DNA from: LMUY01 sp964246185 | GTDB taxonomy: Bacteria; Pseudomonadota; Alphaproteobacteria; Acetobacterales; Acetobacteraceae | DNA length: 28,558 nt | Assembly: GCA_964246185.1 (NCBI GenBank) | Contig: CAXTPP010000036.1 | Location: 1-28,558, forward strand | Direction: 5' to 3' | Shown: one piece after another, positions 23,752 to 28,558 of the stretch | Position numbering within the stretch: position 1 is the first letter of the stretch | How the letters are laid out: the number at the start of each line of letters is the position of its first letter | The notes under the pieces: model-generated | Seen by the model: the letters and a program-made list of their open reading frames with translations, nothing else | Told to the model about the DNA's origin: nothing | Databases searched by the model: none | Position numbers and translations under genes: made by a program

Positions 23752-24227
23752 ATGCCGGATGGGCTGTATGACAGCGATACCCTGATCTGGTCTGAAACGC
23801 AGGCTGACCTGTTGCGCCGTTTAGCTGCGGGCGAACGAGTCGACGCGGATATTGATTGGGAAACGTGACTGAGGAAGTGCAGGACGCGGGGCTGTCTCAA
23901 CTAAAGGCCTGCCGCAGCCTGCCGCTCCAAGCGATGCGCCACATCCTTAAACTGCCGACCTGGCCGGAAAGCTTGGCCGCGGGGCCCTGGCGTGAGAAAG
24001 CTGAAACGCTGCTTGACGATGCTGGCCAAAGGTTCTCGCCATCGATGCGGCAGCGGATGGATTTGGAAGAGCTGTATGCCCGCGCGCTGTTCAGGGCCAG
24101 GAACGTGGCAGACAACGCGGGCCAGCCAAGGCCGCTGCCAGATGCGTGCCCATTCACGTTGGATGACCTGTTAAAAGGTGATTTGACGAGGTTGATAGCT
24201 GTGAGCAGCCAGTCAATCAGCCCTTAA
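23752..24227 (+). pseudogene. DUF29-family protein, split by an apparent one-base deletion
   Basis: From ATG at 23752 the first frame reads 38 residues (GLYDSDTLIWSETQADLLRR ... DIDWET) and hits TGA at 23866-23868. The -1 frame continues at once with NVTEEVQDAGLSQLKACRSL and ends in PLPDACPFTLDDLLKG before TAA at 24225. Joined with one extra A in the AAA run at 23861-23863, the two give a 158-residue protein of the expected DUF29 length with the family core DWENVTEEV. DUF29 proteins are small, function unknown, and common in cyanobacteria and proteobacteria. AGGAGG near the ntrX end could serve as ribosome-binding site. It could be a true pseudogene, a sequencing error or a frameshifted gene; the first two are more likely. 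Confidence 0.85.
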
Positions 24228-24237
24228 GCTTGTGCCA

Positions 24238-25734
24238 ATGCAGTTTCGGCCGCTGGCTTGGTATCGGAGCAGTTCAACCCTCATTTTCACGTCCGCTTTG
24301 GTCGTCCTGGGGTCGGCAGCGCTCGTGTTCGGCCAAGGGACCGGCATGCATGACGCCGACACCGCGCTTCTTGCCATCATGGCCAAGGAAAAGCTGACCT
24401 GGTTCTACTGGGAACAGAATCGTTTCGGCAACCTGGTCCCGTTCGCCACTGCCTGGATCAGGCCGATCCGGCTCAACCTCGTGGCCCAGCTCTTCCTCGG
24501 CAGCGTGGCCGGGTTCGCGTCCATCGGCTTCGTCATGGAGCTGGCCGGCATCACGGCGCGGCGGGCCGAGGCGTTCGCGGTGGCGGTCATCGTGCTGATG
24601 ACCTGCATGCGGCCGGAGTTCATCGGCGGGTTCTTCACAGGCCCGGTGCCTTACCCAGTCTCATGCGCAATGTTCTACCTCGGCCTGCGGGCCGCACGCG
24701 CCCAGGGTGGACATAACCAGGGTGGGCGCACAGCGATGCTGACACTCTCGGCCGTGCTGTTCTGGCTGGCTTTCTTCGTCAATGCCGCCCTGGCGGCCAT
24801 GGTGCTGCCGGTCCTGGCGTTTGATTGTCTGCTCGTAGGCCGGACCGGCTTGCGGCCCCGCCTGACACTCGGCACGGCATTGTTCGCCGCCGGTGCCGCC
24901 GCCATCTTGTCCATGCTGTCCGGGCCGGGCACGCCATACGGGGTCGTGTTGGGCGGCGACCCGCTTCGCGCGGCGCTGGCCGCGATGGCGGGCCAGTTTC
25001 ACATCACTCGGCTGTTCGTTGCGGCATCCGTCATTGCGGCTTTCTCGCTGGCCTGCCGGGGGATCGGCCCGGCGCTCAAAGTCCGCTTCCAGACGGCAGT
25101 GGTGATCTGGGCGCTGCTGGCGAGCGCCTGCCTGTATGCCTGCCTGCAATGGGTGCAGTTGAACGGCAACCTGCCCCGCTACTACTTCGTGCAGGTTTTC
25201 GCCGCCGTCACCCTGGTCGCGTGCTGGATGAGCGAGATGCTCCTCGCCACCTTGCCAGCGATGACTGCACGCGGCCGCGCCATCCTCCGGCATGGCCTGC
25301 TCGCCGCCGCGCTCGCGTCCATCCTCTGGGTCGCCGGCGGGGTCCATGGCATCCGCTTCGTGTCGGCGACGCCCGGACGGGAACTGGCCATCAACGCCGA
25401 CATGAAGATGATCGCACGGCAGGTCCCGGGCGACCGGCCCGCCATCGTCGTCGGCAGTTACTGGATGACGGTGCCGATCGTGTTCGCCCTCCTGGACCGG
25501 GCGGTGCCCCGCGTTTTCGCCTTGACCAACCACTGGCAGGTTATGCGGCCCGAGCTGCGGCGCGTGCTCGCCTCCGACCAGCCCGTCACCCTGATCTGCA
25601 TGCAAATCCCGCTTGGCAAGTGCACCAGCCAGCTTGAAGAGTGGGGAAGGCTGCCGCCCCATGCGCGGCAGCAAACCGCGGAGAGCGAAGCCGAGCTGGC
25701 CAGCGGCGGACGCGCCATCATCGCGCGATATTAA
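24238..25734 (+). CDS. Polytopic membrane protein of unknown function
   Basis: A 498-residue inner-membrane protein with roughly nine or ten hydrophobic segments, starting with LIFTSALVVLGSAALVFG. It ends in a soluble C-terminal region of about 110 residues (DRPAIVVGSYWMTVPIVFAL onward). I do not recognise the family. The first extramembrane loop has acidic pairs (GMHDADTALL) followed by an aromatic-rich stretch (KLTWFYWEQNRFGN). This resembles the layout of GT-C glycosyltransferases and other polyprenyl-sugar-using proteins, but no signature is decisive. ATG at 24238 is only 10 nt after the DUF29 stop; GTG at 24232 is also possible. Intact and long, so probably functional. Confidence 0.75.
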   Translation: MQFRPLAWYRSSSTLIFTSALVVLGSAALVFGQGTGMHDADTALLAIMAKEKLTWFYWEQNRFGNLVPFATAWIRPIRLNLVAQLFLGSVAGFASIGFVMELAGITARRAEAFAVAVIVLMTCMRPEFIGGFFTGPVPYPVSCAMFYLGLRAARAQGGHNQGGRTAMLTLSAVLFWLAFFVNAALAAMVLPVLAFDCLLVGRTGLRPRLTLGTALFAAGAAAILSMLSGPGTPYGVVLGGDPLRAALAAMAGQFHITRLFVAASVIAAFSLACRGIGPALKVRFQTAVVIWALLASACLYACLQWVQLNGNLPRYYFVQVFAAVTLVACWMSEMLLATLPAMTARGRAILRHGLLAAALASILWVAGGVHGIRFVSATPGRELAINADMKMIARQVPGDRPAIVVGSYWMTVPIVFALLDRAVPRVFALTNHWQVMRPELRRVLASDQPVTLICMQIPLGKCTSQLEEWGRLPPHARQQTAESEAELASGGRAIIARY

Positions 25735-25852
25735 TTTGGGAGATGAGGTTGTCTGGCTTGATTGGATCAACCCCGGTGGGGGTCGCCGGTGGCTCGGATG
25801 TGATTCCGTGCGGCTCGGGTGATTTTGGTTCGGTTTCAGCCTGACCTGTCGG

Positions 25853-26472
25853 ATGGGGCTGACGACGAACGGCACACGCCTGACAATCAGCGATGCCCTG
25901 CCTGCGTCCGAGTTGCGCCATCACTCGCGAGCAGGAACCGGAAGGTGCGGCAGCGGCCAGCTGGACCGTAAGTTCTCTGCCACGAGCAGGCCGAACCAGG
26001 TCTGGTTGGCGGACCTGACCTACATACCCACGGGCGAGGGCTGGCTCTACATGGCCGCCATCATGGACCTGCACACGCGCAAAATCGTCGGCTGGTCCAT
26101 GCGCGACCATCTCAGGGCAGAGCTGGCGACCTCGGCGCTGCCGATGGCCACCCAACGCCAGCGGCCCAGCGCCAGCCTGATCCAACACTCGGATCGCGGC
26201 ATCCAGCACGCTTGCGGTGACTACCAAGTGGCGCTGGCAAAAGCAGGCATCATCCCGTCGATGAGCCGGCAGGCAAACCCGCTGGACAACCCGCCAATGG
26301 AAAGCTTTCTCCACACGCTGAAAACCGAGCTGGTGCACCACCAAGCCTACCGCACCCGCGACGAAGCCAAGCGCGGCCTGTTCTCATACGTCGAGGGCTC
26401 CTACAACCGCCAGCGCCTGCATTCGGCCCTGGACCACCGCACGCCAGACCAGGCAGAGCAGCAAACGAGCGT
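25853..26472 (+). pseudogene. IS3-family transposase (OrfB), 5'- and 3'-truncated
   Basis: The integrase-core part of an IS3-type transposase. From about 25964 it matches the family closely: LDRKFSATSRPNQVWLADLT, YIPTGEGWLY, LHTRKIVGWSMRDHLRAE, IQHSDRGIQHA, NPLDNPPMESF and YNRQRLHSALDHRTPDQAEQ. The catalytic triad is complete: Asp54, Asp114 and Glu150, with 35 residues between the last two. The N-terminal helix-turn-helix part and OrfA are absent, and residues ~15-37 are unlike the family. The frame then runs past the family end (about 26470) into IS630 sequence up to 26530. The 118 bp before it (25735-25852) contain no gene I can support. Presumed non-functional. Confidence 0.88.
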
Positions 26473-27003
26473 AACCCGTCCACGGAAACCGTGGAGGATC
26501 AATGGTCGGCCTCTACATGGCCCCGCCTGAACGGGCTCTGGTGCTGTGCGTTGACGAAACCGGATCATCGGCAAGTGCTTCGCCCGGCACAGGGCGACCG
26601 AGTTCCGGCGCTTCCTCGACAAGGTGAAGGGAGGCGTGTCCACGGACATGAACGTGCATATGGCGATGGACAACTACGTCACGCACAAAGCGCCAGTGGT
26701 AAAGGCGTGACTGCTAAAGCGGCCGCGCTGGCATGTGCATCTCGCTCCCACAAGCGCGTCCTGGCTGAACCAGGTCGAACGCTTCTTCGCTTTGCTCACT
26801 CGCGCCACTTCCGTCGCGGGCTGCATCGCAACATGGGCCAGCTACGTGACGCAATCACCGCCTTCGTCAACGCAAAAAATGCCGAATCAAAACTCTTTCG
26901 CTGGGCCAAAACCGCCGACGACATCCTGGCCAGCGTTGAGCGTTTCTGCCTCCTAAACGAGATACAAACGCCTAGTGAGCGAACTTGTGAACCGGGGTAC
27001 TAA
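26470..27003 (+). pseudogene. IS630-family transposase remnant, multiply disrupted
   Basis: The C-terminal half of an IS630-type DDE transposase spread over three frames. 26470-26502 reads STETVEDQ. After a frameshift, 26505-26558 reads VGLYMAPPERALVLCVDE. After an apparent in-block deletion and frameshift, 26561-26804 reads IIGKCFARHRATEFRRFLDK through MDNYVTHKAPVVKA, then a TGA at 26708 where a Trp is expected, then HLAPTSASWLNQVERFFALL. A last frameshift leads to RRGLHRNMGQLRDAITAFVN and ASVERFCL. The D, D and E of the catalytic set are recognisable (CVDE, MDNY, NQVERF). The N-terminal half is missing at the junction with the IS3 remnant. Confidence 0.88.
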
Positions 27004-27443
27004 CTGCTCTTTTGGGCCTGGCTGTGCATGCGCAGGACCTGATCGGCGTTCTTCTGCTGATCCGGCGGCATCGCGGCATACAGCTGCCGCAATGCGACCG
27101 AGAGCCGCTGCATGTTCTGCGCGTGCGCGTCAGCTATGCTGGTCAGGGACTGCATGTTGTCGGTCGCCGTCATCGTGGCCAGGGTGGCATGGCGCTGAGC
27201 CATCAGCTGGCTAAGGCCCTTGGCGTTCGCGCGAACGACTTGCGCATACTGCCCCCACGACGTCTCCTCAGCCGGCGTGATGCGCAGCTCGGAATGAAGC
27301 GTGGTCAGCCGTTGTTCAACCCGCGCGGGCAAACCCTGGTCCGACGTGGTCGTGGCCGCCACGCTCTGCTGTGCGCTGGCGACCGCTGGCATGATGAGGG
27401 CCGCACAAAGGGCGGCGACACGGCTTCCAGTTTTAAGAGTCAT
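27000..27443 (-). CDS. Spy/CpxP-like periplasmic protein
   Basis: A 147-residue exported protein. A signal peptide MTLKTGSRVAALCAALIMPA with cleavage after ASA precedes a fully helical, Gln- and Ala-rich body. Segments RVEQRLTTLHSELRITPAEE and MPPDQQKNADQVLR resemble the LTxxQ helices of the Spy/CpxP family of periplasmic chaperones, which sense or buffer envelope stress. The match is by pattern, not by a strong motif. TATAAGGA lies just upstream on this strand and can serve as both a weak -10 and a ribosome-binding site. The stop codon TAG (27000-27002 on the other strand) is at the boundary of the IS630 remnant. Confidence 0.7.
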   Translation of the reverse strand: MTLKTGSRVAALCAALIMPAVASAQQSVAATTTSDQGLPARVEQRLTTLHSELRITPAEETSWGQYAQVVRANAKGLSQLMAQRHATLATMTATDNMQSLTSIADAHAQNMQRLSVALRQLYAAMPPDQQKNADQVLRMHSQAQKSS

Positions 27444-27533
27444 AGTCCAGCATTCCTTATATCGTTAACCAGCAAGCCAAGAGATTCAGCGGCTGCACGA
27501 GCCGGCAGCTTTGGCAACCGTCTCACCCCCGGG

Positions 27534-27785
27534 TCAGTCATCATCGCCGAAACCTTCTCCGAAGCCGCCGAAGCCACCGCCAAACCCACTGCCGAAACCT
27601 TCTCCCCCATAGCCGCCGAAGTTGCCGAAGCTCGGCCCGTAGAACCCCGAACCGCCGTCAAACCCGCCGCCTCCGAAGCCGTCGTTGCCGAAGCCGCCAC
27701 CGAAGCCCCCATCATCGTAGCCGACGCAACCGGACAGTGCGGCAAGCACCAGTACCATTGCGACCCGCCTGATCAATCCTGTCAT
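27534..27785 (-). CDS. Small Gly/Phe-rich lipoprotein
   Basis: An 83-residue predicted lipoprotein. The signal peptide LIRRVAMVLVLAALSGC carries a lipobox (LSGC, Cys ~20). The mature part is low-complexity: Gly about half, with Phe, Asp and Asn in GFGGGF, GFGNDGF, GGGFDGGSGF-like units, ending EGFGDDD. ATG at 27785 has GGAG about 7 nt upstream; the open frame reaches 27911, but the lipobox favours this start. Such glycine/phenylalanine repeats can drive self-association, but function is unknown. It lies between the Spy-like gene and the divergent SRPBCC-like gene. Confidence 0.75.
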   Translation of the reverse strand: MTGLIRRVAMVLVLAALSGCVGYDDGGFGGGFGNDGFGGGGFDGGSGFYGPSFGNFGGYGGEGFGSGFGGGFGGFGEGFGDDD

Positions 27786-27965
27786 GCCCGTCTCCGCGCC
27801 TTGGCTGGTTGCGCGGCAGAACCGCAGCGCACCCGGTGCCATACCTGATGCGAAACGTCCGGCGGCCGGAATAGATGCATCAGGCCGCAGGCCCGCACGC
27901 AACCATTGCATCGTGCGTAAATGTCTTTAGCGTTCGGGATCAATCAACAAACAAGGGGAATGTAC

Positions 27966-28496
27966 TTGAGCATCGCTACACTGAGGCTGGCCATCTTCGG
28001 CGCTGTCGCGTCGGTCGGCATCGCCCACGCCGCCGCACCCGTGCTGCATGAGACCAAGACGATGGAGATCGCCGCCCCGCCCGCCAAGGTCTGGGGCATG
28101 ATCGGCCAGTTCCCCGACCTTACCTGGGTTCCCCCGGTCAAGACCTCCAGCGCGACCGAGGGCAACACGGTCGGCTCGGTCCGCACGCTCGACCTGGGCG
28201 GGCCGCGGCTGATGGAGCAGCTGACGGCCTATGACCCGGCGGCGATGAGCTACAGCTACGTCATCACCAAGGACCCGGCGAACGTCAAGACGTTGCCGGT
28301 CACCGACTACAGCTCGACCATCAGCGTCAAGCCGTCCGGATTGGGCAGCCTGGTCACCTGGACCGGCGCGTTCAAGCGGGCCGACCAAGGCGATGCCCCG
28401 GCGGCCACCATGGACGACAAGGCGGCCCTGAGCGCGATCGGCGGCGTCTATGATGCAGGGTTGGGTGGGCTGAAGGCCAAGGCAGCCAAGTCGTAG
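27966..28496 (+). CDS. SRPBCC-fold (polyketide cyclase/START-like) exported protein
   Basis: A 176-residue protein with an N-terminal signal peptide (ATLRLAIFGAVASVGIAHAA). The helix-grip SRPBCC domain follows: ETKTMEIAAPPAKVWGMIGQ, FPDLTWVPPV, GSVRTLDLGGPRLMEQLTAY, MSYSYVITKDP and GSLVTWTGAFKRA. The family binds hydrophobic ligands; no catalytic residues are evident. TTG at 27966 is preferred because AAGGGG (27953-27958) lies 7 nt before it, whereas it is only 1 nt before the in-frame ATG at 27960. The product is exported; ligand unknown. It is divergent from the lipoprotein gene. Confidence 0.85.
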   Translation: MSIATLRLAIFGAVASVGIAHAAAPVLHETKTMEIAAPPAKVWGMIGQFPDLTWVPPVKTSSATEGNTVGSVRTLDLGGPRLMEQLTAYDPAAMSYSYVITKDPANVKTLPVTDYSSTISVKPSGLGSLVTWTGAFKRADQGDAPAATMDDKAALSAIGGVYDAGLGGLKAKAAKS

Positions 28497-28503
28497 CCTG
28501 GGG

Positions 28504-28550
28504 CCCCCCCCCCCCCACCCCCTCGGGGGGCTGGCGCGCGGCCAGCCCCC
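28504..28550. repeat. Poly-C tract and long GC hairpin at the window end
   Basis: A run of 13 C (28504-28516) is followed by a 10-bp perfect stem (28526-28535 with 28541-28550) around the loop GCGCG. It follows the SRPBCC-like gene by a few nt and could be its transcription stop, but there is no T run. The low complexity may also explain why the sequence ends here. Confidence 0.6.
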
Positions 28551-28558
28551 ACCCCCAC

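Noticed and set aside
23858..23864. GGGAAAC as a programmed -1 slippery heptamer in the DUF29 gene
   Set aside because: The incoming frame reads TGG GAA ACG, so the heptamer is not in the X XXY YYZ phase needed for tandem slippage. A one-base deletion or sequencing error is simpler.

Overview
The window looks like a piece of a GC-rich alphaproteobacterial chromosome, most likely from Rhodospirillales/Acetobacterales. This rests on gene content and order: an ispDF fusion, dusB-ntrB-ntrC-ntrY-ntrX, a cytochrome bc1 chaperone next to a DUF177-rpmF-plsX-fabH-ihfA-merR-tRNA-Pro run, and guaB followed by an RsmB-type methyltransferase. It begins inside an initiator tRNA gene and ends in a poly-C/hairpin tract, so it may be one contig of a draft assembly. 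No species can be named from the sequence alone.

Positions 1-4897 (forward): 3' part of tRNA-fMet, rlmE, then a tightly packed guaB / haloacid dehalogenase / RsmB-type methyltransferase / GNAT run. Each junction of that run is a 4-nt start-stop overlap, with starts ATG, GTG and TTG in order. Positions 4846-8313: a TetR regulator transcribed leftward and, divergent from it, a three-gene unit (OsmC-like protein, acyl-CoA-dehydrogenase-fold flavoprotein, two-domain sulfurtransferase). The shared intergenic region holds two dyads, one of which fills the spacer of a candidate promoter. A hairpin between convergent genes closes the unit. This is the best candidate in the window for an uncharacterised functional module.

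Positions 8310-13625: bamE (leftward), then bc1 chaperone, DUF177, rpmF, plsX, fabH, a 288-bp structured gap, ihfA, a MerR regulator and tRNA-Pro(GGG). These link ribosome, fatty-acid/phospholipid and envelope functions. Positions 13626-14213 hold one AT-richer orphan gene. Positions 14214-16257 (leftward): ispDF and an EamA-type transporter.

Positions 16357-23743 (forward): dusB-ntrB-ntrC-ntrY-ntrX, covering tRNA dihydrouridylation and two nitrogen-related two-component systems. A perfect 15-bp inverted repeat wraps the ntrB stop codon. Positions 23752-28558 are accessory in character: a DUF29 gene broken by an apparent one-base deletion, a polytopic membrane protein, a fused pair of decayed insertion sequences (IS3 and IS630 types), a Spy/CpxP-like periplasmic protein whose stop codon touches the IS630 end, a Gly/Phe-rich lipoprotein, an SRPBCC-like secreted protein, and a terminal poly-C/hairpin. 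No CRISPR array, prophage or rRNA was seen.
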